Shown here in pieces: positions 37,151-48,723 of a stretch of 64,000 bases of DNA; within the stretch, counting starts at the first letter, position 1; each line of letters starts with the position of its first letter. Below the pieces are notes generated by a model that made no database searches, was not told where the DNA came from, and saw nothing but the letters and a program-made list of their open reading frames with translations. Source of the stretch: Physcomitrium patens (Eukaryota; Streptophyta; Bryopsida; Funariales; Funariaceae). Both the position numbers and the translations under genes were made by a program. The stretch covers positions 5,387,100 to 5,451,099 of the forward strand of contig NC_037275.1 in assembly GCF_000002425.4 (NCBI RefSeq), read 5' to 3'.

Positions 37151-38400
37151 TATCTTGACACCAAAAAACAATAAGATTTATTAGATGCCCTATCTAGACA
37201 TTATTATCTTATATAAAAAGAAAGAAATTAAATTTTTAATTAATAAAGAATAATTCTCTTGAAGTTAGAGCATTTTTATCTTTGAGAAATAAAATCAATA
37301 TTAATTGTTGATTTAACCTTTATCAAGAAAATTTAATTAAATATGTCTTCTAATCCTCATATTTATAATATTAAGAATAATTCTTCTAAGTGTTATGATA
37401 CTTCTAAGTTTGAATTCAAGAATCATCTACTCTATTTTGAGGGACAATTATACATTTTTGAAAGCAAAGTACAATTATGTATTCTTCAAGCTCGTCATGA
37501 CTTTCCAATAGTAAGACATTTTGGATACAACAAGACTTTAGATCTAATATCTAGAGATTTTTAGTGGCTTCAAATATAAAAGGTAATTAAAGACTTTTTA
37601 AAATCATGAGATATTTGTTCAAGATCTAAAACTCCTCATTATCAATTTTTTAGACTTCTTGAGCCATTACATATTTCAAAACAACTATGATCTTCTATTT
37701 CTATGGATTTTATTATAGATCTTCTAATCTCACATTTGTATAATTCCATATTTGTAATAGTATATTATTTTTTTAAGATGGCACATTTTTTACCATGTAC
37801 AAAATCTATCACAAGTGAAGAAATGGCTAATTTTTTTCTTGAAAACATCTATTGCTATTTCGGATTGCCTAAAGATATTATATTGAATAGAAGGACTCAA
37901 TTCATATCAAGATTTTGGGAAGCTCTTTTCAAGATTTCAAAAGTTGATATAAAACTCTCTTTGGCTTTTTATTCTTAAATTGATAGGCAAACAGAACAAG
38001 TGAATCAAATTCTAGAACAGTATATGAGGTGTACTATCAATTATCATTAATATAATTGCACAATTTTTTTTCTATTGGTAGAATTTGTATATAAAAATTT
38101 GATACATTATTTTATTCAATAAATATATTTTTTTAATTATAGTTATCATCTATGACTTGATACTTTTGACTTTTTAAAAGTTAATAATCTTGTGGTAAAA
38201 GATTTGACAAATTATTTGTCAAAACTATATGCAACTATGAATACACATTTTAAAGAAGCTTAAGAATCATAAAAGATTAATGTGGATGCTTATCACAAGG
38301 AAAAACCACAATTTAATGTGAATAATAAGGTATGGTTACTTCATCGAAATATCAAGACTACTTCTCTTTATGATAAGTAGGACTATTCTAGGCTTTGATC
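37151..38400 (+). pseudogene. G3 integrase (broken)
   Basis: 37,343-37,564 contains the zinc-binding HHCC start (ARHDFPIVRHFGYNKTLDLI). 37,703-37,978 has the core MDFIIDLL with the first Asp, but the second, SDRGTQF in intact relatives, is LNRRTQF, so that Asp is lost. The Glu motif survives as IDRQTEQVNQILEQY after a stop. Several stops confirm it is dead. Confidence 0.75.
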
Positions 38401-38458
38401 TTTTCCTATTAGTGAACAAGTCAATTTTGCTGCTTATTGATTATATCTACCAAAGTTT

Positions 38459-38722
38459 ATGAAGTTTCATTATATATTCTATGTGTCTCTTAATGAGCCA
38501 TATAAGATGATAAATATCTTAAAAAGAAGACAAATGCCACTTCCTCTTATAGAAATAGATGTTAATCAAAAATTTGAGGTAGAAGAAGTCTTGAATTCAA
38601 GATGGTGCCTAAATAGATTAGAATATCTTATTTATTGGCATAGATATGATATTAATAAATACACGTGGGAGCTAGTAAAAAATCTTGTAAATGTAATAAA
38701 AAATGTTGAAATTTTTTATTAA
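38459..38722 (+). pseudogene. G3 integrase tail and chromodomain
   Basis: An open piece of 87 codons: FYVSLNEPYK link, then FEVEEVLNSRWCLNRLEYL, IYWHRYDINKYTWE. This is the same chromodomain family as G1 and G4, still uninterrupted although upstream pol is broken. Confidence 0.8.
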
Positions 38723-38933
38723 CAATATCTATCAAAATCAAAATAAAGAATATAAAATTTTTATTATAAAAGAAACAAGATCTCAAAAAGATAGCATTCT
38801 ACCTTCTATTCTTGTTTGTAACTTTTGTATCTTTGTGATGTTAAGAAGATGGAGAATCAACAACCAAGAGATTCAACTCAAGAGCTATCACTTACCAACT
38901 TATCAAACAAGACATTGTAATTGTTACAACTTT

Positions 38934-39666
38934 TGTAGAATAAGTAGTTATTTTTAGAATATAGATATCTAGTGTATAGTATAAATATGAATAGATAACT
39001 ATTAAAAAGGTGGTTCAACAGGTAGAATGGATGAATAGTCAGCAAAGTAGTTATCATCTGTAATATAAGACTTGGTATCTCGGGGTAGTATAAGGAGGAT
39101 GGGAGAGAGGAAGAAAATGCCAGACTACGATAGTACTAAGCCAGAATAAGCTTGGTACTATCTCTTCTTCTTAGTTTTCTTGTTTCTTTTGTGTTAATGT
39201 TGATTCTAGTGAAGAAAATCGATTTAATGAATCAATGTTTGATTTATGAAGTTGTTTATGGATCACTGTTTATCAATTGTTGTGAAAGATTGATGATGTA
39301 TGGAAGTTTCCAGTCATTGTTTATTGCAAGGTTGTGAGTTCAGTGGAGAGGAATTGTAATCGAAGAAATCATCTCGATCAGATTCTGTGGATTGAAAGTT
39401 GTTCGTTCCAAGGTTTGGGTTATGCTTGTGTGTTCATGAATTACACTAGGTACTGAAATTGATGTCGTGGTTGTTATCGTATTGATATGAGAGAATGGAC
39501 AATAGGAGGAAAAGTTAAGTGTTCTTTGGTATTGTAAGCATTCAGCAGTAGCGATTAATTGTGTGACCCTAATAATTGGAGCTCATATACATGATCTTTC
39601 CCTGTGTTTGAATTCTCCTATATAGGTTTATTCTGGGAGGTTTCTTTCGGAATAAGTAAAATGACA
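38934..39666 (+). repeat. Probable 5' LTR of H
   Basis: 733 bases beginning TGTAGAATAAG and ending AAATGACA, followed 9 bases later by the primer-binding site. It carries TATATAGG at about 39,621, a possible promoter core. No partner copy was found at H's right end, so the LTR assignment rests on position and TG...CA ends. Confidence 0.5.
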
Positions 39667-39675
39667 ATCATATTT

Positions 39676-39684
39676 TGGCACCGC
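39676..39684 (+). other. H primer-binding site, first half (interrupted by M)
   Basis: TGGCACCGC here continues as TGTCGAGGA at 48,302. Together they resemble the tRNA-Asp-type primer site of Tat/Athila elements. M is inserted in the middle with CCGC on both sides (39,681-39,684; 48,298-48,301). Confidence 0.65.
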
Positions 39685-41000
39685 TGTCGTGTTGTAATAC
39701 GAGTATACAGTGAAAATAAAAAAAAAAAAGAGGAAGAAGGAGAATTTTATTAATATTCAGTTACCTCGAATATTGGGAGCATCGACCAACTCCAGCGCAA
39801 ATACTGAGTGGTCAGGTTCAGTCACCCCGTTACAGTCAGCCGGGGCATACTGAAATGCTCCATTCGATTCTAATAACGGGAGTTAGCAGGATGAGAAGGA
39901 CCAATTCACACGACGGGTTTGAAGAGCCAATTGGATCCAATTTCGAGAATCCAATCCGGGTCCTCTTGCTCAATATGAGACCTGTATTGGTGGGGCAATC
40001 CAATGCAGTCTAGTTACGAGAAAATCCAGGTCTTACTATGGGCCTCAGCTAGTCTGACGCAAAGACCAATTTGACCCAATTACGCGAGCATCCAGGTTAT
40101 TACGGGCATCTTACGCAATATGGGACCTGAATTGGTCGGGCGACTCAATGTGGTCCCGATTACGGGGTTTCGATTCTGTTTCGGGCTGTCCTATTCTCTG
40201 TGCCGTTTCAGGGAACGTTGTTTACGGTAAATGGATCTCTTAAAGGTAAAAACGGAGGAAAAGGCCTTGATGACGTGAGCCAATTTCGGATCTAAGCTCT
40301 GACGGCAGGAGCCAATTTCGGATCTAAGATGGAAGATTGAAGAAATTCAGAGGATAAGGTTAGGGGAATCGGGGGGGAAGCGAGTTTTTTTTCAAGCTTT
40401 TGCAAGGTTACCAGTTCGGTTTTATTGGAGGTTTTTGAAGATCAAGGAAATTAGAGAGAGGAGCTTCATGCTTTGGGTCGGGGAAGGAAAGACATAGAAT
40501 TTGGATTTTTCTTCTTCATAGAGTTTTGGGAAGACTGAGGCAATCGCTGCTGAAGTCAGTGTTGTAATGGTGAATCGGGATTTTTAAATGAAGTGGGTTT
40601 GAATACTCTTGACTGTTTTATAAAATCGAGTTACGTCTGTGATTGAAGGATTAAAGGGGTGTCTATAGAATTGAGTATGCGGAGTGAATGAAATTTATTG
40701 GGTTAATCTAACAGGACAGTCAGTGGATACAAGATCGTAAGTACAAAGGGGTATTGAAGATTAACAGTTTGGGTTGTTCGGGGTTCTCTGTAACGTCTAG
40801 AGACCTATTGGTTGGGGCAAAAAAAAGACTTCGACAAGCAGTCGAAGAGCATCCATATAGATTTACAGTACATTATTGCAGTCGTTTATATTCCAGCAGT
40901 CAAAAACTGATAGACTGCTTGACTATTGGCGAATCTCCATACTACCTTCTACAGCTAGATGCCCGGCGCATTCTCAAGCAGGAAAGCACGTAATACGACA
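39685..41000 (+). repeat. M 5' LTR
   Basis: Starts TGTCGTGTTG and ends TAATACGACA; terminal TGTCGT/ACGACA are perfect inverted repeats. Internal features: a 25-base unit (GAGCCAATTTCGGATCTAAG core) repeated in tandem at about 40,278-40,327, and two near-adjacent hairpins late in the LTR (CTTCGAC/GTCGAAG at 40,829-40,847; AGCAGTC/GACTGCT at 40,895-40,919). Confidence 0.9.
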
Positions 41001-41004
41001 TAAG

Positions 41005-41020
41005 TGGTGAACCCGACGTG
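41005..41020 (+). other. M primer-binding site
   Basis: TGGTGAACCCGACGTG, four bases after the LTR. It begins with TGG, complementary to a tRNA CCA end, and contains AACCCGACG, complementary to a T-arm. It is tRNA-primed by appearance, unlike G1 and G4. I do not assign the tRNA. Confidence 0.6.
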
Positions 41021-41071
41021 AAAGCTTGAGGTGGAAGGTATTGGATTTTGGTTGATTTTATCTTTATTTTT

Positions 41072-42772
41072 ATGGAAAACGAAAATAAAATTTTTGAAGG
41101 ATTTTTGGGAGAAGTTTCTGTTGGGAAATCTTCTAAAGGACAAGGTATGCACATGGATCCGTCTATTGCTAGTTTGTTTCAAGCCTTCTCATTGTCAATG
41201 CAGCAACAGCAAAGCAATGATCGAAAGGAAGCTTTGGCAACCAAAGCATTGCAAGCAGTGGTCAATAAAATTGATCAATTTGATGGGAGGAATATTTCAA
41301 GGTATTTAAGATGTTATGTTCGTGAAATGGAATTAAATCGGGTTTCTGAGAAGAAAATGGTTGCACTATTTAGACTTGCCATGTTACCGGAGATAAGGGA
41401 CCATATTACATCGATTACGGATCGTTGTGGGAATTCATGGGAGGATTTTTCACATGCATTGAAAGACGAATATTTCTTGGAAGATGCTGATCACGTTACT
41501 AAGAAGCTGTTTCTGGGATGGATTGAACGGCCTAATAAGAATTTGCAAGCAACAGAGCTACTAAGGGAATTTGAGAGGCAGTACTCTCAATTATCGAAGG
41601 TGGAAAAATTGACATTGGAGCCGAACAAAGTTGATCTATTTCTTCAAGTTGCTGATGGAGAATTGCAAGAGAAATTAGAACCCCTTCTTGAAGACAAAGA
41701 AGAAGATGAAGGATTGACAACAAAGTGGAAGAACGTTGAAGATGCGGTGGGGTTGCTTATAAAAAAAGAAAGGAGGAAGGATAGGAGCAATATTCCGAAA
41801 ACAGTACAAGCACCCAAAGCTCCAGTACGTACAACACCACCGACAATGCCTACAGTTCAACCTTTGACATCCTTGTCAAAGAAAGCAGATATGGGTATGG
41901 AAGAAATTATATGAGGAATGCGAGATCTTCAAATCAAATTGGCAAGACTTGAAGAGAATACTTCTATAAACAATTCGAAGAATGTTTCAAAACAAGGATA
42001 TGTACAAAGATGCATTTGGTGTGATGATGCTTCACACACTAGAAAAGATTGCAATGAATTTAATAATATGATACGGCAAGGAATTATTTGCTGGAAAGAT
42101 GGGAAGATAGCATTGAAAGATAGGGAGGATCTTCTTCAAACCAATTTTGGCAAGGGAGGAATGAGAGCATTGGTTCAAGATTACTTAAAAGAGCATGAAA
42201 CAGTAGTACGAGAAAGTGCAAGTTATGGTGCTAGAGTAGATGATGAAATTGGTGGAAGTACGGAAACTAGTGAGTTTTGGGCTTCTGCCGTTTCTACAAT
42301 GCAAGAAGGGAAATTACCTCGAGAAGCGTTATTGAGAACTGCAGCTACAATACGAGGAAGAACAGGTTAGGAGGATCCTGTTGAGTCTCTTTCAGTTCAT
42401 GCATATATTGCTAAGAGCCAACATGAAGCTTTGATGGAAGAAAAAAGACGAGGAAATTTTGATGATACTAGAGAAGGAAATTCTTTTAAGAGACAAACTC
42501 GAGGAGACAAGGCTCGGGAGGCAGCTTCACAAGAATTACCTGTAAAGGATACCTCAACATCATTGGGAGAAAAAACAACGGAGACAAAAGATAAGGGCAA
42601 ATCAATTGCTTATAAGCTACTTTCTGACATTGAAGCGGCAACAAATTTGAAAGGGGTGTTGGAAGAACGAATATTAAACGCTAAGGTAGAATTCACATTG
42701 AAAGAAGTCTTGGGAATTGCAAAGAAGGAGTTTCATGATGTTATCATTGACAGCATTAAGCGAAAGAGGTAA
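41072..42772 (+). pseudogene. M gag (three in-frame stops)
   Basis: One frame runs from ATG 41,072 (MENENKIFEGFLGE) through stops at 41,912 (TGA), 42,368 (TAG) and 42,770 (TAA). It contains a retrotransposon gag region (about residues 60-220; YVREMELNRVSEKKMVALF) and one zinc knuckle, CIWCDDASHTRKDC, of C-x2-C-x4-H-x4-C form. The C-terminal third is charged (KRQTRGDKAREAASQ). Gag coats the element RNA in the particle. The protease follows in the same frame. Confidence 0.8.
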
Positions 42773-42775
42773 TTA

Positions 42776-43444
42776 ATGAGCGAAACTGGAATGAGTCATG
42801 CTATTGATGCAAGAATATGTAGAGATGAAGAAGAGATTGATATTGGTTACAAGCAACCAACAAATGAAAGGAATGGGTATAATCAGCGAGTACGTTTCAA
42901 AGATTCTAATGACAAGGAAATGGAAACTTTGAGCCATTATACTCGAAAGCATTGGGCAAGGGCAACTACTGAGGTATTGGTGAAGGTAGGAGATATAGAA
43001 GAACCAATAGTTGCTTTGGTGGACCATGGTTCTGAAATAAATCTCATGTCTAAAGATCTTTATAAGAAGCAAAAATGGCCAATTGATATGGAACATGGAT
43101 GGGCAATACGAGCAGCTAATAACACACGAGGCGAATTATATGGAGCTTGTCCAAATATCAAAATTCGGATTGGGGATGTTGCGACGGAGCAACATTTCTT
43201 CGTTCAAGATACAACGTCTTATTCGTTGATTTTAGGACAACCTTATATCACGGCAACACGGATGGAAACAAAGGTACTTGACAATGGTTCTGCTTATGGA
43301 AGGGTACGGAGCGAAGATGGGAGGAAAGCTGTACAATTTCTAACAGTACCTCCTAACCATGAACGGAATCGAGATAGGTTGAGGGAGAAACCATTGCCAA
43401 AGATTGTTGAAGGATTTAAGGATTTTGGAGAGGTACCACTGTAA
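42776..43444 (+). pseudogene. M aspartic protease
   Basis: 222 codons in the gag frame. Active-site motif ALVDHGSEINLMS, with DHGS in place of the usual DSG or DTG, and the second conserved strand SLILGQPYITATRME. The DHGSE form is something I associate with fungal gypsy elements. Retroviral-type protease cuts gag-pol as a dimer. The frame ends at TAA 43,442; the next domain continues in the frame one base back (KRDYRGTKEEVLSRDEG). Confidence 0.8.
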
Positions 43445-43445
43445 A

Positions 43446-46400
43446 GCGAGATTATAGAGGTACAAAAGAGGAGGTACTCTCGCGAGATGAAGGTGCCTTT
43501 GATGCGAGTTTTATTGGTATATTGGAGAATGGAAATATTATGTATAAGAAAGTTGATGATTTTAAAAGAAAAGAAAGAAAAAGATTATATGATATTGAAG
43601 GACAATTATGCAAGATAGGTACATTGCAAGATGATGAGAGGATTTTGGATGTTTATGAAGAAAATGGACTGGAAGATTCATTGGAATTGATTACATCTAT
43701 TGGGTTAGGGGATAATGATAAGATTGTTGAGATTCATTCGAGAGAGGTTTATACCATGCTTGAATCTTTTCAAGCACCAGAAGTCACAGTAGAGACGAGA
43801 TATAAAACGGCAGATAAGAAGGTAAAGCCTGTTGTCAGACCATTACCAGAGGATTCTAAAGAACAAATGGGAAAAGCATCAAAAGAAGCAAGTTTAAGAG
43901 ATTCAATGAGTATTGGACATCAGTTTACTGAAGAGACTTTTGAAGAATTGAAGATTGGTTCTGATGGTTCTTTATTGCCAGAGGAAATTACTTGCTTCAA
44001 AAAGATGTTGGCTAAACAAGGTAGATCGTTTGCCTTCGAATCTCATGAAATTGGGTGTGTGGATCCAAATATTATAACACCTATGGTTATCTTCACTGTA
44101 CCGCATGTACCTTAGAATCTAAGACCGATTCCAGTACCGAGGGCACATTTACCTAAATTGGTGGAACTATTGAAAGAAAAGATAAAGATGAAAATATTAG
44201 AACCTTCATTTGCGCCGTATTCTAGTCGATGATTTACGGTACCTAAGAAGAATGGGTCACTACGGTTTATTCAAGATATGCAGCCGGTGAATGCTGTAAC
44301 TGTCAGGAATGCAGGAATTGGACCTATTGTGGATGAATTTGCTGAGGCGTTTGCTGGAAGGGCGATCTATTCAATGGGTGATTTGTATTCAGGTTATCAT
44401 CAATTTCAACTTGTCGAAGGAAGTAGAGATATGACAACGATGAGGACACCGCTTGGATTGGTTAAAATGTGCACTCTTCCTCAAGGCGCGACCAACTCAG
44501 TTGCGCATATGATGAATGGGATGAATAAGGTATTGAGAGATTTTATTCCGAAAAAGACTATACCTTTTCTGGATGATGTTCCTATAAAAGGGTGCAGAGA
44601 AGGAGACAAGGATAAAACTTTAGATACAAGGGGGTGTCGCAGATATGTTGTTGATCATATACAAGATTGTGAAAAGATTTTAACTCGGCTTGGAGAAGTT
44701 CATCTTACATTATCAGGTATGAAGTCCGTATTTGGAGTGCGAGAGGTTGTAATTGTTGGACATTTATGCGGATCTTACGGAAGAAAACCAGATCCGACTA
44801 AAGTTGATGCAATTGGAAGGATGAAAGAGGATTGTGGTTCTTTAACAAAGGTTTACAGGTTTTTGGGTGCATGTGTATTTTATCGAATCTGGATCCCTCA
44901 TTTTGCTCACATAGCGGATCCATTATATGAACTGTTACGCAAGAGTTACCGATTTGAATGGAAAGAAAGGCATATTCAGGCAATGCAAAGATTGAAGAAA
45001 TTATTGATGTCACCTCCAATATTGAGGAAGGTTGATTATAAGTGCAATAGACCAGTGATTCTTACTGTGGACGCTAGTCCAATTGCCATTGGATGGGCTG
45101 TGGGTCAAGATGATTCGAATGGAAGTAGATTTGCAGTTCGATTTGGGGCTAAAGTTTTAAGTATTCGTCAGCGTGCATATTCGCAAGTCAAAAGAGAACT
45201 TTGGGGAGTCGTTTCGGCTATGAAAGCTGAAAAGGACTATTTGATTGGGGCAGTAGTAGTAATTGAAACAGATTGCTTGCCATTGCTTGGAATGATTATT
45301 AACTGTTCAACGCCAGATATTGCAATGTTGAGATGGATTGCTTATATTAAGTCACTAAATCCAAAATTTAAGCATATCACTGGAAAGGATAATTTAGTAG
45401 CAGACATGCTATCTCGAGCAAGATACGAGAGGGACGACAAAATGGTTGAAGACATTGATGATGTCGGATTGACATTCTATTCAATATCAAATCTCAACAG
45501 AGAAGACAAGCTATTTCTTGAAGAATCTTATGAAGGAGAATTATTGGATATTGGTCATTATTTGAATACCTTGTCTAAGCAGGGGAATTGGTCTACAGAA
45601 AAATTCAAACAAATAAGAAAAAAAGTATATGGATTTTTACTTCGAGATGGATTCTTATGGAAGAGACCGAAGAAAGGAATTGGGATGCCACAACGAGTGA
45701 TAGGCAAAAGGGAAGAAAAACTAAAATTATTAAAGGAGTTTCATGATAGTTTATGGACAGGGCATAGAGGAATCTGGGCTACTTTTGCTAAACTCAAGGA
45801 ACGATATTGGTGGAAAAATATGTATCGAGATGTGCTCTCATTTGTAGAGTCATGTGAAATCTGTCAATCGTATTCTAATATCCGACATCGAGATGGTCTT
45901 CATCCTACGTATCCTCTGGCTATTCATTTTAAATGGGTTGTTGATTTGGTTATTATGCCGGTTGGGTTATGGCAGATGAGATATTTGGTTTTAACTCGTG
46001 AAGATTTATCAAATCAAGTAGAAGAAAGAGCGTTGAGGACAAAATCTACAGAGGGGATTTGTAGGTTTTTGCTTGAAGATGTCATTTGCCGTTACGGGTG
46101 CGTAGGAAAAATCACTGCAGATCGTGGAGAATTAAATGCACAAAAAGCTCGTAAGTTCTTTGAAAAATGTGGAGTTAAACTATCACTGACTACTGCTTAT
46201 AATCCGGAAGGGAATGCAAAAAGCGAACGCGGTCACCCGCCGATTGTGAAAGCATTGGTTAAAGCTTGTAATGGGAAAGTTAAAGAGTGGCCACAGCTTT
46301 CGTCATTTGCATTATGGGCTGATCGAACAACACATAGTTCGGTGATAGGATATATGCCAGTAGAACTTATGACAGGTCAAAAACTAATTATGCCGATTGA

Positions 46401-46920
46401 AGAAAAGGTATTTACTTGGAGTATGCTACCATGGGAAGATGGATTGACAAGAAAAGAACTTCTGGCTATTAGGATTCGACAATTGGAGCAAAGAACGGAA
46501 GATGTCCAGATAGCATTAAAAAGGTTAAAAAGAGCAAGGTTACAAAACAAGGCGCGATTCGATAAGCAACATCGATTGAGACCAAAAGCAATCAAGAAAG
46601 ATGACTGGGTACTTGTTTATGACAATAGTCTGAATAATCAACATAGTACTTTGTGGAAATTTTTAAAACGGTTGTTTGGACCATATGTTATAACAACTGT
46701 TCATGATAATGCGACTTACTCATTACGGGAGTTAGATGGTACAAAATTGAAAATACCAATTGCAGGGAAGCGAGTAAAAATATTTAAACAAAGACACGCA
46801 GAGATGAATATGGAAGACCTTAATGAAGGTACAAAGATTCCGCAGTTAGAAGATGAAAGTGATATGGATAATGAAGGTGACGAAGACGAACTGGACAAAG
46901 ACGTAGGAGATATATTCTGA
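43446..46920 (+). pseudogene. M pol: reverse transcriptase, RNase H, integrase (880-codon intact part)
   Basis: The frame is broken by TAG at 44,113 (RPIPVPRAHLPKLVELLKEK follows) and TGA at 44,230, then open for 880 codons from 44,278. RT: FTVPKKNGSLRFIQDM, SMGDLYSGYHQFQL with catalytic Asp, PFLDDVPIKG as the YxDD equivalent. RNase H: LTVDASPIAIGWAVG. Integrase: zinc domain HDSLWTGHRG...CEICQ, core Asp in WVVDLVIMP, Asp in ITADRGE, Glu in NPEGNAKSERGH. GPY-type tail FGPYVITTVHDNATY. The C-terminus is acidic (DESDMDNEGDEDELDKD) with no chromodomain. FLDDV in place of YVDD/YLDD again points to the fungal-type branch. Confidence 0.85.
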
Positions 46921-46982
46921 ATCAAAGAGCAATTGGGTAAATTGGTGCATACCGGAGGATGCACAGGTTCAGAGGGGGTGGA

Positions 46983-48297
46983 TGTCGTGTTATAACACGA
47001 GTATATAGTGAAAATAAAAAAAAAAAGAAGAAGAAGGGAAATTTTATTAATATTCAGTTACCTCGAATATTGGGAGCATCGACCAACTCCAGCGCAAATA
47101 CTGAGTGGTCAGGTTCAGTCACTCCGTTACAGTCAGCCGGGGCATACTGAAATGCTCCGTTCGATTCTAATAACGGGAGTTAGCAGGATGAGAAGGACCA
47201 ATTCACATGACGGGTTTGAAGAGCGAATTGGATCCAATTTCGAGAATCCTATCCGGGTCCTCTTGTCCAATATGAGACCTGTATTGGTGGGGCAACCCAA
47301 TGCAGTCTAATTACGAGAAAATCCAGGTCTTACTACGGGCCTCAGCCAGTCTGACGCAAAGACCAATTTGACCCAATTTCGCGAGCATCTAGGTTACTAC
47401 GGGCATCTTATCCAATATGGGACCTGAATTGGTCGGGCGACTCAATGTGGTCCCGATTACGGGGTTTCGATTCTGTTTCGGGCTGTCCTATTCTCTATGC
47501 CGTTTCAGGGAACGTTGTTTACGGTAAATGGATCTCTTAAAGGTAAAAATGGAGGAGAAGGCCTTGATGACGTGAGCCAATTTCGGATCTAAGCTCTGAC
47601 GGCGGGAGCCAATTTCGGATCTAAGATGGAAGATTGAAGAAATTCAGAGGATAAGGTTAGGGGAATCGGGAGGGAAGCGAGTTTTTTTTCAAGCTTTTGC
47701 AAGGTTACCAGTTCGGTTTCATTGGAGGTTTTTGAAGATCAAGGGAATTAGAGAGAAGAGCTTCATGCTTCGGGTCGGGGAAGGAAAGACATAGAATTTG
47801 GATTTTTCTTCTTCGTAGAGTTTTGGAAAGACTGAGGCAATCGCTGCTGAAGTCAGTGTTGTAATGGTGAATCGGGATTTTTAAATGAAGTGGGTTTGAA
47901 TACTCTTGACTGTTTTGTAAAATCGAGTTACGTCTGTGATTGAAGGATTAAAGGGGTGTCTATAGGATTGAGTATGCGGAGTGAATGAAATTTATTGGGT
48001 TAATCTAACAGGACAGTCAGTGGATACAAGATCGTAAGTACAAAGGGGTATTGAAGATTAACAGTTTGGGTTGTTCGAGGTTCTCTGTAACGTCTAGAGA
48101 CCTATCGGCTGGGGCAAAAAAAAGACTTCGACAAGCAGTCGAAGAGCATCCGTATAGATTTACGGTACATTGTTGCAGTCGTTTATATTCCAGCAGTCAA
48201 AAACTGATAGACTGCGTGACTATCGGCGAATCTCCATACTACCTTCTACAGCCAGACGCCTGGCACGTTCTCGAGCAAGAAAGCACGTAATACGACA
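46983..48297 (+). repeat. M 3' LTR
   Basis: Partner of 39,685-41,000, same ends, same internal repeats. The second hairpin has one mismatch here (GACTGCG). It is followed by CCGC and H's primer-site remainder TGTCGAGGA. Confidence 0.9.
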
Positions 48298-48723
48298 CCG
48301 CTGTCGAGGATTGACAACATTATTGAGTGTTAGGAATTAATTGCCAAAGCAATAAAGGAGATTAGGAAGCAAACTCAATAGAAATAAATAAAGAATATGG
48401 TTATTAAGAATAAGAATTTAATAACAAAGAGAATAAAGCAATCAAAGAAAAGTACAGAGAGATCGCAAGCAAGAAATTTATTGTGTAACAAGTGAGATTA
48501 CAAATTAAAAAAGAAGCATCGACAAAGTTGGATTAAGCTGTGGTTGCATGCTTGTCAGTATATTCGATTGTACCCAAAAGACAATCGACCTGTAATATTT
48601 CAGAAGTACATACCGTTAAAGAAATTATCAAGAGCACTCATGGGGAGCACTGCTAATAATCCAACATACCTCTCGAAGCCGTTAACTTAAAGCGAGGAAG
48701 GCACAGAGGAATTAGGTACCATA
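48298..48723 (+). other. H leader after the primer site
   Basis: Non-coding AT-rich leader of H between its primer site and gag; no long frame. The gag start itself is not identifiable. Confidence 0.5.

Larger units (their letters stand above)
39685..48297 (+). mobile_element. Ty3/gypsy element M, nearly complete, fungal-like motifs
   Basis: 8,613 bases: LTRs of 1,316 and 1,315 bases, primer-binding site, gag, protease, RT, RNase H, integrase and a polypurine tract (CAGAGGGGGTGGA just before 46,983). Flanking CCGC may be a 4-base target duplication. By eye the LTRs differ at about 50 positions (near 4 %), almost all transitions. It has no chromodomain. Seven breaks (six in-frame stops and one frame change) disrupt gag-pol, so it cannot move by itself as it stands. 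Confidence 0.9.

Noticed and set aside
40754..40993. A 79-codon frame open in both M LTRs (also 48,051-48,290)
   Set aside because: It lacks an ATG start, and the differences between the two copies often change residues (for example QLDARRILKQ against QPDAWHVLEQ), so there is no sign of protein selection.
43430..43450. Programmed minus-one frameshift between M protease and RT
   Set aside because: The frames do differ by one base back, but no slippery heptamer is evident and the element has other breaks; a simple indel is as likely.
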